From positions 62,001-126,000 of the forward strand of contig CP001673.1 of NCBI GenBank assembly GCA_000023725.1: a stretch of 64,000 nucleotides of DNA, written 5' to 3'. Below the pieces are notes generated by a model, which saw only the letters and a list, made by a program, of their open reading frames with translations, was not told where the DNA came from and made no database searches. Below, in pieces: positions 8,064 to 15,939 of this stretch. A program made the position numbers and the translations under genes. The DNA is from Flavobacteriaceae bacterium 3519-10 (lineage in GTDB: Bacteria > Bacteroidota > Bacteroidia > Flavobacteriales > Weeksellaceae). Within the stretch, counting starts at the first letter, position 1. Each line of letters starts with the position of its first letter.

Positions 8064-9725
8064 TTAGGGTTGTTTGGTCTGGCGTAAATCTTTTATAATC
8101 TTAATCTGTTCCGCGAAATAAGATTTCTTTTCGGGATATTTTTCTGTGAGAATCTGATAAGCTTTGATGGCTTTTGCGTAAAGTTTTTGCTCGGCGTAGA
8201 GTTTCGCGAGGGTTTCGGTCATCAGATGCGAGATATTATCGCTTCTTTCTTTCACAACAAAATCAGATTCTTCCCTTAGTTTAGAAATCCTCGGTTCTTT
8301 TACAATAAAGGTCTCGATGGCCTTGTTTTTTTCTTCCTCTTTAGATGCCGTTTCAGTATCTTCTGTACGGTTTTTATCGATTTTAAGCCAGTTTTGCCAC
8401 GTATTGATAAACACAGGGACGTTACTCTCTTCTTTGGCCGCGTCTTCTTCAATGTGTTTTTTGACATCCTCAATCAGTTCGTCTGCTTTTTCGGTTTCAA
8501 GCGATGACACTTTCTGCGTGAAAAATGAAATATTGAATGCAGATTCTTCGGTGGCAGCCACGGGTTCATCGGACGCTTCAACATTCTGTTTATCAGTGTT
8601 TTTAGAGGTTTCAGCTTCGCGCTCGATATTTTTTTTGATCAGCGTATCCGGAGTGGTTCCGGGGAAAACCATGGGTTTCCATTCGCGGTGTTCCACAGTT
8701 TCCTCAACGGAATCTACAACGGGTTTTTCAGCAGTTTCGGAAGTTGTAAATTCTGAAGTTTCTTCCGTTGGAATATTACCATCAATTTCTGGGGATTCTT
8801 GCTTTAATATTACATCCGTCACGGCAAAATCCTGAACGTCAGCAAAGTCAAGACCGGTATCGTTTACGGTTTCTTCTTCAGGCTGCGTCTGTTTCTTGCG
8901 GGTTTTCATCTTCGCTTCTACCTCAGCAATCAACCGCTGCATTTCCTCCTCGTGTTTGTTAGGTACGGCTTTCGGAACGGTGTAGGCTTCGGGTTGTATA
9001 GGCTTTGCTGCACTTTTTATCTCGGGCAGGAATTTATCAGTTCCATGAAAATTTAATGATTGGGCTGCTTGCGGTTCAGCTTCAGGCGCAACGGTTTCTT
9101 CTGCTGGCGCTTCCGGAACCTGTTGTTCGTCGTGCTGAGTTGGTTCGGTATTTTCGATTAGCGTCTCGGCTTGATCAGTAACCTGCTCGGTTTTCACCTC
9201 CGCAGAATCAACGGCATCAACTTCTTTTGTTGGTGAATCCTGCGGTTTGTTGGCTGTTTGCGTCACGATCAGGCCGGTTTCTTTTGTCTGTTCCAGATCG
9301 ATGGCAGCGTGGTCGCGTTCGAGAAAATCTTCTTCACCTTCAAATAAAATTCTGTTCAGCACACCATTTACATAGACTGGTTTCAACTCCCCTTTTGGAA
9401 CCGATGCAATATCTGTAAATGGTGTTGAAATTTGCGTAACGGGCGCTGCGATTTCTTCAGCTACAACCGGTTTTGGTTCTTGTTGTGAAGCTGGAACCTT
9501 ATTAATGAACTGATACAATATTTTTTTGTCGGTAGTGAATGCGGCAGTTTTCGACAGAATATTCTGGTAATCATCCGGCCTGTGCCTGTGCACTCCATAC
9601 AGTTGCAACGCCCTGATGCTCTGGATATAAGGATGGTTTTCGATTTCCGATTCAAGACGGCCGAGGTCATCTTTTTCTATCAGATCCGGATTCTTTATAA
9701 TCTCTAAAATTCTTGCGTTCATCAT
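8064..9725 (-). CDS. Large acidic protein with C-terminal TPR-like region
   Basis: A 553-residue protein of unknown function. The N-terminus (MMNARILEIIKNPDLI through about 75) is well ordered and helical (LIEKDDLGRLESEIENHPYIQSIRAL). Residues about 90-480 are a low-complexity, Glu/Thr/Pro-rich stretch, probably disordered. The last 50 residues form a TPR-like unit: ETLAKLYAEQKLYAKAIKAY followed by a YPEK-type repeat end. No signal peptide or membrane helix is seen, so it is probably cytoplasmic. The start codon overlaps the lptE stop by one base, so its synthesis is coupled to an envelope-biogenesis gene. Confidence 0.75.
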   Translation of the reverse strand: MMNARILEIIKNPDLIEKDDLGRLESEIENHPYIQSIRALQLYGVHRHRPDDYQNILSKTAAFTTDKKILYQFINKVPASQQEPKPVVAEEIAAPVTQISTPFTDIASVPKGELKPVYVNGVLNRILFEGEEDFLERDHAAIDLEQTKETGLIVTQTANKPQDSPTKEVDAVDSAEVKTEQVTDQAETLIENTEPTQHDEQQVPEAPAEETVAPEAEPQAAQSLNFHGTDKFLPEIKSAAKPIQPEAYTVPKAVPNKHEEEMQRLIAEVEAKMKTRKKQTQPEEETVNDTGLDFADVQDFAVTDVILKQESPEIDGNIPTEETSEFTTSETAEKPVVDSVEETVEHREWKPMVFPGTTPDTLIKKNIEREAETSKNTDKQNVEASDEPVAATEESAFNISFFTQKVSSLETEKADELIEDVKKHIEEDAAKEESNVPVFINTWQNWLKIDKNRTEDTETASKEEEKNKAIETFIVKEPRISKLREESDFVVKERSDNISHLMTETLAKLYAEQKLYAKAIKAYQILTEKYPEKKSYFAEQIKIIKDLRQTKQP

Positions 9726-10264
9726 TACCAGTTCGCTACAATATCGTTAAAAATTTTATTGATGATTCTCTCATTCACCACTTTCACCTGCGAAGTCTCG
9801 ATGGTGTTAATGTCAAGATCGCTGCTGAAGACCGCCTCGTCGGAGTAAGTCCGATCAAAGCTTTTGTCAGGTTCTATTTTGTTTTCGTAATGTACCTTAA
9901 CGGTAATCGTAAGTTTGTTCTGCGCGGCCTGGATGTTACCGCCGGGCGCGTTCACCGCACTTGAAATTGTGGTAGGGGTAATTGAATAATCTACGATCTC
10001 ACCTTCGATCAGTATATCAGGACTCTCGGTTGTTCCTTTCAACGTCGTGCGCTGCAAAAATCTGTTCTGGATGTCGGTAGAAAACTGCTGCGAAAGATTT
10101 GGGTTCATCAGTGCCGCATTATTCGGGAATTCGCGGATCAGAATAGTCTGTGTTTCAGGACTTAAAGATGATCCGGTGAATGAATAGCACGATTGGAGAA
10201 TGACAAGCAGAACTGTAGTCACTGCCAAAAAACGTGTGTTATTTAATTTGAAATCGTGCTTCAT
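9725..10264 (-). CDS. lptE: LPS-assembly lipoprotein LptE
   Basis: A 179-residue lipoprotein expected to plug the LptD barrel that delivers LPS to the outer leaflet. Lipobox LQSC with lipidated Cys at about residue 26, followed by YSFTGSSL, the typical Bacteroidota LptE opening. The rest includes EFPNNA, NPNLSQQFSTDIQNRFLQRT, DILIEGEIVDYSITP and VVNERIINKIFNDIVANW, all standard for the family. I chose the ATG at 10264 rather than the longer frame to 10324 because the latter only translates the end of the upstream regulator gene. The start lies one base after that gene's stop. Confidence 0.88.
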   Translation of the reverse strand: MKHDFKLNNTRFLAVTTVLLVILQSCYSFTGSSLSPETQTILIREFPNNAALMNPNLSQQFSTDIQNRFLQRTTLKGTTESPDILIEGEIVDYSITPTTISSAVNAPGGNIQAAQNKLTITVKVHYENKIEPDKSFDRTYSDEAVFSSDLDINTIETSQVKVVNERIINKIFNDIVANW

Positions 10265-10265
10265 C

Positions 10266-11546
10266 TTAATCCTCAAGATTGTATTGTTTGATTTTTCGGT
10301 AGAGCGTGCGCTGCGAAATCCCAAGTTCGTCTGCAGCTTTATTGCGTCTGCCGTTGTATTTTTCCAGAGCTTTTACGATCAGTTCGCGTTCGTTATTCTG
10401 CAGTGAAAGTGAATTTTGCTTGGTTTCTTCAATTTCAATATCTTCTACCTCGCCGTAATCTTCATCGTTTTCGTCAATGTTGTTCGGGCTTTGATATTGG
10501 TTGGCATTTTTCTCGAAATATAACATCGAATTCGGGTTCTGCACCTGATTTTCGGGTGTGAAGACGCGGTTGATCAGGTTTTTTTCCTGATGGCTGAAAT
10601 CATTATTGCCCCTATTTTTGATGAGTTCCGAAGTTAGGGATTTTAAATCATTCAGGTCATTACGCATGTCGAACAGGATTTTATACATGATTTCGCGCTC
10701 AGAATTAAACTCGGAGCTCGGCAATCCCAGCCTGCTGTTTTGCACCACTGCCGGAAGGTTGTTGTGGGCCGGAATGTACTCACCAAGTTTCGCTGAATTA
10801 ATGCTTCTGTTCTGTTCCACCACCGTCATCTGTTCCACAAGATTGCGCAGTTGACGGATGTTTCCGGGGAAATGGTACTGTTCCAGATATTTTACCGCGT
10901 CATCGGTTAGAACCAGTTCTGGCATCCGGTATTTTTCTGCAAAATCTATCGCGAACTTGCGGAAAAGCAAGTGGATGTCGCCTTTTCTTTCGCGCAGTGG
11001 CGGCATGTCGATCTGCACGGTATTGAGTCTGTAATAAAGATCCTCGCGGAAGCGGCCGTCTTCAATTGCTTTGAGCATATTTACGTTGGTAGCCGCGACA
11101 ATTCTCACATTGGTTTTCTGAATCTGTGATGAACCTACCTTCATAAACTCACCGCTTTCTAAAACACGAAGAAGACGTACTTGGGTCTGCAAGGGTAATT
11201 CGCCCACTTCATCAAGGAAAATCGTTCCGCCGTCAGCGACTTCAAAATAACCTTTCCGCGTGGAAGTTGCGCCGGTAAACGCGCCTTTTTCGTGACCGAA
11301 AAGCTCCGAATCGATTGTACCCTCCGGAATTGCGCCGCAGTTGACCACGATATAAGGCTGATGTTTACGTCGCGATTCGCCATGGATGATTTTAGGAATA
11401 AATTCTTTCCCCACACCCGATTCGCCCATAACCAACACCGAAATATCGGTAGGCGCTACCTGAATTGACTTTTCGAGAGCGCGGTTGAGTGCCGGAAAGT
11501 TTCCGATGATGCCGAAACGGGCCTTTATAGATTGTAAATCTGCCAT
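10266..11546 (-). CDS. Sigma-54-dependent transcriptional activator without receiver domain
   Basis: A 426-residue NtrC-type activator. The AAA+ domain begins almost at the N-terminus: Walker A GESGVGKE at 41-48, the sigma-54-contacting GAFTGA loop at 88-93, Walker B GGTIFLDE at 107-114, and VRIVAATN and RXDLYYRLN sensor segments. After a variable linker (about 240-380) there is a Fis-type helix-turn-helix at the C-terminus (NKAADELGISQRTLYRKIKQ). There is no response-regulator receiver, so activity must be set in another way. It is between miaB and lptE, one base from lptE. An rpoN gene elsewhere in the genome is implied. Confidence 0.92.
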   Translation of the reverse strand: MADLQSIKARFGIIGNFPALNRALEKSIQVAPTDISVLVMGESGVGKEFIPKIIHGESRRKHQPYIVVNCGAIPEGTIDSELFGHEKGAFTGATSTRKGYFEVADGGTIFLDEVGELPLQTQVRLLRVLESGEFMKVGSSQIQKTNVRIVAATNVNMLKAIEDGRFREDLYYRLNTVQIDMPPLRERKGDIHLLFRKFAIDFAEKYRMPELVLTDDAVKYLEQYHFPGNIRQLRNLVEQMTVVEQNRSINSAKLGEYIPAHNNLPAVVQNSRLGLPSSEFNSEREIMYKILFDMRNDLNDLKSLTSELIKNRGNNDFSHQEKNLINRVFTPENQVQNPNSMLYFEKNANQYQSPNNIDENDEDYGEVEDIEIEETKQNSLSLQNNERELIVKALEKYNGRRNKAADELGISQRTLYRKIKQYNLED

Positions 11547-11575
11547 AAATTTTTAATTTTTACAAATCAGCCCGG

Positions 11576-13033
11576 TTAGTTTGCTTCAACCGAAACTTCA
11601 TTTACTGTGGTCCCCAAAAGCGTACCCTGCGTGTTGCCGTGCACAAAAACAGTCACGATGTCTCCTAATTTCTGATCCTCAAGTTTATCGAAAACGCAAA
11701 CGGCGTTCTGAGAATTGCGGCCTTTCCATTGATTTTGGTTCTTTTTGGAAGTTCCTTCAATTAAAACTTCATGCATCCTTCCCGCATAACCCTGCATGCG
11801 TTTGCGCGAAAGCTCGCCCTGAAGAGCAATTACTTCTGCCAGTCGGCGCTGCTTCACGTCAGCAGGAACATCATCTTCCATTTTGCGGTGGGCAGGCGTG
11901 CCGGGTCTTTCGGAATACGCGAACATATATCCGTAATCGTACTCCACTTCCCGCATCAGCGAGAGTGTAAGTTGATGATCTTCTTCGGTTTCGCCACAGA
12001 AACCAATAATCATATCCTGTGAGAAAGAAATTTCAGGAACGATTTCCTTAGCGCGGTTGATTAGGTTTAAATATTCTGCCCTTGTATGCTGGCGGTTCAT
12101 CTTCTCTAAAATCCTGTCGCTGCCGCTTTGTACCGGAAGATGCACATATTTGCAGATGTTATCGTGTTTCGCCATTACCTCAAACACATCCACTGTCATA
12201 TCGTGCGGATTTGAAGTTGAAAAGCGTATTCTCATTTCCGGAACTGCAACCGCGACCATTTCGAGCAGTTGTGCAAAACGGATCGCCGTAAGTTGCTGCA
12301 TCTCGCTGGCATTTTTAAAGTCTTTTTTCGCGCCACCCCCGTACCAGAGGTAGGAATCTACGTTCTGCCCAAGAAGCGTTATTTCTTTATAGCCGTTTTC
12401 CCAAAGTGTCTTACATTCTTCAACAATCGAATGCGGATCGCGGCTGCGTTCGCGCCCTCTTGTGAAAGGTACCACGCAGAATGTACACATATTGTCGCAG
12501 CCACGTGTGATCGTAACGAAAGCGGTAACGCCGTTTCCGCCAAGGCGCACCGGATTGATGTCTGCATAAGTTTCGTCTTTTGAAAGGATCACGTTAATGG
12601 CATCGCGGCCGCTGTCGGTTTCTTTTAAAAGATTGGGCAAATCCCTGTATGCATCGGGGCCCACAACCAGATCAACCAACTGTTCCTCTTCCAAAAATTT
12701 GGTCTTGAGGCGTTCGGCCATACATCCCAAAACGCCGACCGTAAGATTCGGTCTTTCTTTTTTTAAATTTTTGAACTGCGAAAGCCGCATGCGCACGGTT
12801 TGCTCTGCCTTTTCGCGTATGGAGCAGGTGTTGAGGAGGATCAGGTCTGCCTCTTCATGGTTTAAAGTGGTGTTGTAGCCTTGTTTGCTGAGGATTGAAG
12901 CAACGATTTCAGAATCGGAAAAGTTCATCTGGCAGCCATAACTTTCGAGAAAAAGTTTCTTGGAATTCTGTGGCTTTTCCGCAATAGCAAAGGCTTCGCC
13001 CTGTTTGTTTTCGTCTATATATTTTTCCTGCAC
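11576..13033 (-). CDS. miaB: tRNA-2-methylthio-N6-dimethylallyladenosine synthase MiaB
   Basis: Radical SAM methylthiotransferase that converts i6A37 to ms2i6A37 in tRNAs reading UNN codons. The N-terminal UPF0004 domain has three cluster cysteines (SYGCQMN, NTCSIRE, GCMAER). The radical SAM motif RGCDNMCTFCVVPFTRGRERSR binds the second 4Fe-4S cluster, and a TRAM domain closes the protein. I placed the start at GTG 13033, giving VQEKYIDENKQGEAF, which is how relatives begin. The open frame continues upstream to a TTG at 13102, but those 23 codons do not look conserved. A TATCTTTG promoter element lies at 13120-13127. Confidence 0.93.
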   Translation of the reverse strand: MQEKYIDENKQGEAFAIAEKPQNSKKLFLESYGCQMNFSDSEIVASILSKQGYNTTLNHEEADLILLNTCSIREKAEQTVRMRLSQFKNLKKERPNLTVGVLGCMAERLKTKFLEEEQLVDLVVGPDAYRDLPNLLKETDSGRDAINVILSKDETYADINPVRLGGNGVTAFVTITRGCDNMCTFCVVPFTRGRERSRDPHSIVEECKTLWENGYKEITLLGQNVDSYLWYGGGAKKDFKNASEMQQLTAIRFAQLLEMVAVAVPEMRIRFSTSNPHDMTVDVFEVMAKHDNICKYVHLPVQSGSDRILEKMNRQHTRAEYLNLINRAKEIVPEISFSQDMIIGFCGETEEDHQLTLSLMREVEYDYGYMFAYSERPGTPAHRKMEDDVPADVKQRRLAEVIALQGELSRKRMQGYAGRMHEVLIEGTSKKNQNQWKGRNSQNAVCVFDKLEDQKLGDIVTVFVHGNTQGTLLGTTVNEVSVEAN

Positions 13034-13119
13034 TTTGTAAATTTTAGGTGGTTTGAAATTTAGAATTAACTGAAAATGCAACAGCCCAATCTTGTATTTC
13101 AACCCTAAGGATTAAAGCG

Positions 13120-13127
13120 CAAAGATA
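13120..13127 (-). promoter_or_regulatory. Predicted -7 element of the miaB transcription unit (TATCTTTG)
   Basis: Perfect TAnnTTTG match on the minus strand between the TonB-like gene at 13157 and miaB. It would drive miaB, the sigma-54 activator, lptE and the genes after it. Confidence 0.6.
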
Positions 13128-13156
13128 ATAATTTTAGTGACAGAATGGCAGGTTGT

Positions 13157-13876
13157 TTAATCCATTTTAAAGGCTAACGGTAATCTGAAACGGTATCTCA
13201 CCGGAATTCCGTGGATGTTTCCGGGCGTCCATTTGTTTCGGATCTGCGATATCCCTTTAATTACCATATCGTCAAAAGCTTTGAGGCCAGTGGATTCCGC
13301 GAGCTGCACATCACTCATTTTTCCGTCGGTTTCTACAATAAAAGTTACCTCAAGTCTGAAAGTTCCGGTGAAGGTAAACCGCGATAAATCAATGCTTTGA
13401 AAAACCTTCTTTCGGAAATTATTAATCCCACCTTCATATGTAGCCATTTCCATATCGTTTACAGGATCGTAACCTTCCGGTAAATCCTGAAAAAGTTCAT
13501 GCGGAATAATCCAGAAACTTGTAACTGCAGCTACTTTGTTACCATCTACTACAGCCGGATTCCAACCAGTTAAATATTTAGCGACCTCTTTTGTAAGTTC
13601 AAAAGCACATTTGTTTTTCTCCAAACTTTCAGAATCTTCACTTTTAACATACTTGATTTTTTTGTCGGGATACACTACAATGCGGAAACTTAAAGCTTCT
13701 TTTTTATTTTCACAGGGCTGGAGATTTTTATTTTTCAGAACCTGATGAAAGTCTTTGTAAAACTGAATATTACCGCCAACGTAGTCGGTTTGTCCAGCAG
13801 GGTACTGTTCGTATATGTCCTGTGCAAAAGAATTTGAGTACAGGAGAAATAAGATAAAAATAAAGTAATAGCGCAT
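13157..13876 (-). CDS. Secreted protein with two TonB-C-like modules (paralog 1)
   Basis: A 239-residue exported protein with signal peptide MRYYFIFILFLLYSNSFAQ. It appears to contain two copies of a TonB C-terminal-like fold. Module A (about 24-130) opens with YVGGNIQFYKDF and ends around GWNPAVVDGNKV. Module B (about 145-239) opens YEGGINNFRKKV, continues VTFIVETDGKMSDVQLAEST and ends WTPGNIHGIPVRYRFRLPL, the classic TonB-C pattern. Cys55 and Cys90 in module A are at positions shared with its neighbours. It lacks the N-terminal membrane anchor and Pro-rich linker of true TonB, so it is unlikely to transmit ExbBD energy. Third gene of a three-paralog operon. Confidence 0.8.
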   Translation of the reverse strand: MRYYFIFILFLLYSNSFAQDIYEQYPAGQTDYVGGNIQFYKDFHQVLKNKNLQPCENKKEALSFRIVVYPDKKIKYVKSEDSESLEKNKCAFELTKEVAKYLTGWNPAVVDGNKVAAVTSFWIIPHELFQDLPEGYDPVNDMEMATYEGGINNFRKKVFQSIDLSRFTFTGTFRLEVTFIVETDGKMSDVQLAESTGLKAFDDMVIKGISQIRNKWTPGNIHGIPVRYRFRLPLAFKMD

Positions 13877-13886
13877 TTAAAAAATT

Positions 13887-14621
13887 TTAGTATTCCAGCT
13901 CGGTAATCGCTGTTAACTGGTATTTGTAGCGGTAATCCACCGGTTTACCGTTGACGGTGGCAGGAATCCATTTCTTCTTCATAGCCCTGTAAGCGTAAAA
14001 TACCATCCGGTCGAATTCTTCAAGGCCCGTTTTCTTGGTTAGTACGATATCTTCGAGTTTTCCTTCTTTGGTGATGATGAATTCGGCTTCAACGGTAAAA
14101 CGGTCTTCCCAGCTGAATCTCTTAAGATTTAAGTTGGCTTTCAGCTGTTTGCGGAAATGCTCCATATGATTGTCGCCGGCGTTGTTATAAACCGGTCCGG
14201 TTACAGAAGGTGTGTAATCAGAATGTTCGTCTTCAAAAAGTTGAGCGGGAAAAATATTGAAACGCGCAACAGCCGCCTGTTTTACGCCGTTTAGAGTCGC
14301 CGGATTCCACTTCGTCATATGTTTGGCGACTTCTCTGGCCAGGTCAGCTGCACATTTATTTGCACTCAGATAATCCGCGTGTTGATCTTTTATAAAGTTA
14401 ATAGACGCGTCGGCATTTATTAAAACTGAGAACTGGTAAAACTCCGATGGATTCGCACATGGCTGAAGCTTCTTTTCAACAATAATATCGTGGAAGTCTT
14501 TGTAATAAGCACTGTATCCACCGACGTACGGCGACTGATGATCGGGGTAACCGTCGAGAACCTGTGCCTGTCCGTATACAATGAGCGGACTGAGCAGCAA
14601 TAACAGAAAGATTTTCTTCAT
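13887..14621 (-). CDS. Secreted protein with two TonB-C-like modules (paralog 2)
   Basis: A 244-residue paralog of the genes on either side. Signal peptide MKKIFLLLLLSPLIVYGQ. Module A starts at YVGGYSAYYKDFHDI and carries Cys55 and Cys90 at exactly the same positions as in paralog 1; it ends at KWNPATLNGVKQAA. Module B has FRKQLKANLNLKRFSWEDRF, EAEFIITKEGKLEDIVLTKKT and WIPATVNGKPVDYRYKYQL, aligning with the TonB C-terminal domain. The gene starts 9 bases after paralog 3 and ends 10 bases before paralog 1, so the three are surely co-transcribed. Function unknown; NCBI-style annotation would probably read energy transducer TonB. Confidence 0.8.
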   Translation of the reverse strand: MKKIFLLLLLSPLIVYGQAQVLDGYPDHQSPYVGGYSAYYKDFHDIIVEKKLQPCANPSEFYQFSVLINADASINFIKDQHADYLSANKCAADLAREVAKHMTKWNPATLNGVKQAAVARFNIFPAQLFEDEHSDYTPSVTGPVYNNAGDNHMEHFRKQLKANLNLKRFSWEDRFTVEAEFIITKEGKLEDIVLTKKTGLEEFDRMVFYAYRAMKKKWIPATVNGKPVDYRYKYQLTAITELEY

Positions 14622-14630
14622 AAATGTATA

Positions 14631-15350
14631 TTACCTTTGATTTGTATACGAAATAGGCATTCTGAACCTGTATTTGGTAGCGACTCCATGAATTGTGGCA
14701 GGCATCCACTTCTTTTTGATGGATTTCACCGAATAGAGGATCATCTCATCATACTGTTCCAAACCTGATGAATTTTCGAGCATTGCATTTTCCATAACCC
14801 CTTCTTCGTTCACGATAAAAATAACTGTTAACGTCACTTTTCCGTCTCCTTTAACATAAAAATCGCTTCCATCGGCGCGATTATCAACTTCTTTCCTAAA
14901 AGCCTGAATGCCGCCGGGGAAAACAGGCATTTTGAAATAGTTGTCGGGCGTATAACCCGTTTCGAAATTATCGAAAAACGCATCGGGGTAGATAAAATAG
15001 TGGGTAAGCGCAACGGTATTTTTACCATCAATTTTGGCTGCAACCCAACCGGGCATTGACTTAAGAACTTCCGCCGTTAGTGCCTCCGCACATTTACTGT
15101 CTGTCGATGGCGCATTTTCACCGGAATACAGTTCAGCGGTGTCATCGGTCTTTACCACAATACCTGCCTTTACATGCTCTTTTTTATTGGTGCAGGGTTT
15201 AAGCTGTTTCTCGAGCAGAATTTTTTGAAAATCCTTGTAGAAGTTTACTTCACCTCCTAAATAACTATGCTGATCAGCCGGAAACGCAGGGATCGTCTGC
15301 GCAAATAGTAAACTGTTTAGAAATACCAGAACGTAAAGAATTCTCATCAA
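14631..15350 (-). CDS. Secreted protein with two TonB-C-like modules (paralog 3)
   Basis: First gene of the three-paralog operon, 239 residues. Signal peptide MMRILYVLVFLNSLLFAQ. Module A opens YLGGEVNFYKDFQKILLEKQ and has the shared cysteine pair, here at 53 and 87. Module B opens FPGGIQAFRKEV, then TVIFIVNEEGVMENAMLENS and WMPATIHGVATKYRFRMPI. The GG-x(4)-F/Y opening is common to both modules and to the single-module relatives at 15406 and 44484, which supports an internal duplication. Transcription probably starts in the gap just downstream of the terminator at 15364-15399. Confidence 0.8.
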   Translation of the reverse strand: MMRILYVLVFLNSLLFAQTIPAFPADQHSYLGGEVNFYKDFQKILLEKQLKPCTNKKEHVKAGIVVKTDDTAELYSGENAPSTDSKCAEALTAEVLKSMPGWVAAKIDGKNTVALTHYFIYPDAFFDNFETGYTPDNYFKMPVFPGGIQAFRKEVDNRADGSDFYVKGDGKVTLTVIFIVNEEGVMENAMLENSSGLEQYDEMILYSVKSIKKKWMPATIHGVATKYRFRMPISYTNQR

Positions 15351-15363
15351 TTATTTTTTCTAA

Positions 15364-15399
15364 AGATAAAAAAAACCTTGTAACTGCTTACAAGGTTTT
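15364..15399 (-). terminator. Rho-independent terminator after the paralog 4 gene
   Basis: On the minus strand a perfect 12-bp stem, AAAACCTTGTAA (15399-15388) with TTACAAGGTTTT (15383-15372), loop GCAG, continues into a T run. It separates the gene at 15406 from the three-gene paralog operon. Confidence 0.78.
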
Positions 15400-15405
15400 C
15401 TAGGG

Positions 15406-15888
15406 TTAAATGTCTGAGGCTTCAGTTCTGAAATTCAGTTTCTGCCGTAGTTTAGATTCCGTGGGTTCGCCGCCACAACTTGCGGGCGTCCATTTAGGGT
15501 TCATTCTTCTTAAGGTCAGTTCCAAATCACGGTACAGCAAGTTGCTGTTCTGCACTTCTGGTTTTAACTGAAAACTCTGCAGATTACCGGTTTTGCTGAT
15601 AAAAAGAATCAATTCGAAAGTTCCGTTCACCGAATACAGACTCGTGTCCAGATAGCTTTGCAGACTGGTAAAGAGCGTCTGCTTAAAAGCGTTTTCGCCT
15701 CCCGGAAACTGCGCATAAACTGCATTTTCGCATTTCAGGCGGTAAAATTCCATCGGGTTGTTCAGATCGTAATAAATGGAAAGTTTGGCGAGTTCGCTGG
15801 AGTTATCAGAAATATCAGTTTCTTCAACCAGATACTGGGCATTCATAAAACTGCCGGCGAATGCAAGTAGGAATAAAAGCTTTTTCAT
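15406..15888 (-). CDS. Secreted protein with one TonB-C-like module (paralog 4)
   Basis: A 160-residue exported protein (signal peptide MKKLLFLLAFAGSFMNAQ) related to the three larger proteins next to it but with a single module. The module runs from FPGGENAFKQTLFTSL (about 61) through FELILFISKTGNLQSFQL to WTPASCGGEPTESKLRQKLNF. Two cysteines (53 and 138) flank the module and could form a disulfide. It lies between lysA and the terminator at 15364, so it is a separate transcription unit from the paralog operon. Function unknown. Confidence 0.75.
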   Translation of the reverse strand: MKKLLFLLAFAGSFMNAQYLVEETDISDNSSELAKLSIYYDLNNPMEFYRLKCENAVYAQFPGGENAFKQTLFTSLQSYLDTSLYSVNGTFELILFISKTGNLQSFQLKPEVQNSNLLYRDLELTLRRMNPKWTPASCGGEPTESKLRQKLNFRTEASDI

Positions 15889-15939
15889 TGTCTGAATTTT
15901 GAATAAAGTTACTGATTATTCCTACAATCAACGGTTGGT

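Noticed and set aside
8317..8835. 172-codon plus-strand Ser-rich open frame
   Set aside because: It mirrors the low-complexity Glu/Thr repeats of the TPR protein on the other strand.
13034..13102. Longer MiaB start at TTG 13102
   Set aside because: The extra residues do not resemble MiaB N-termini; GTG 13033 gives the usual QEKYIDE start. The long form cannot be excluded fully because the promoter lies upstream of both.
13157..15350. Calling the three paralogs TonB energy transducers
   Set aside because: They have cleavable signal peptides and no membrane anchor or Pro-rich linker, so an ExbBD-coupled role is not supported.
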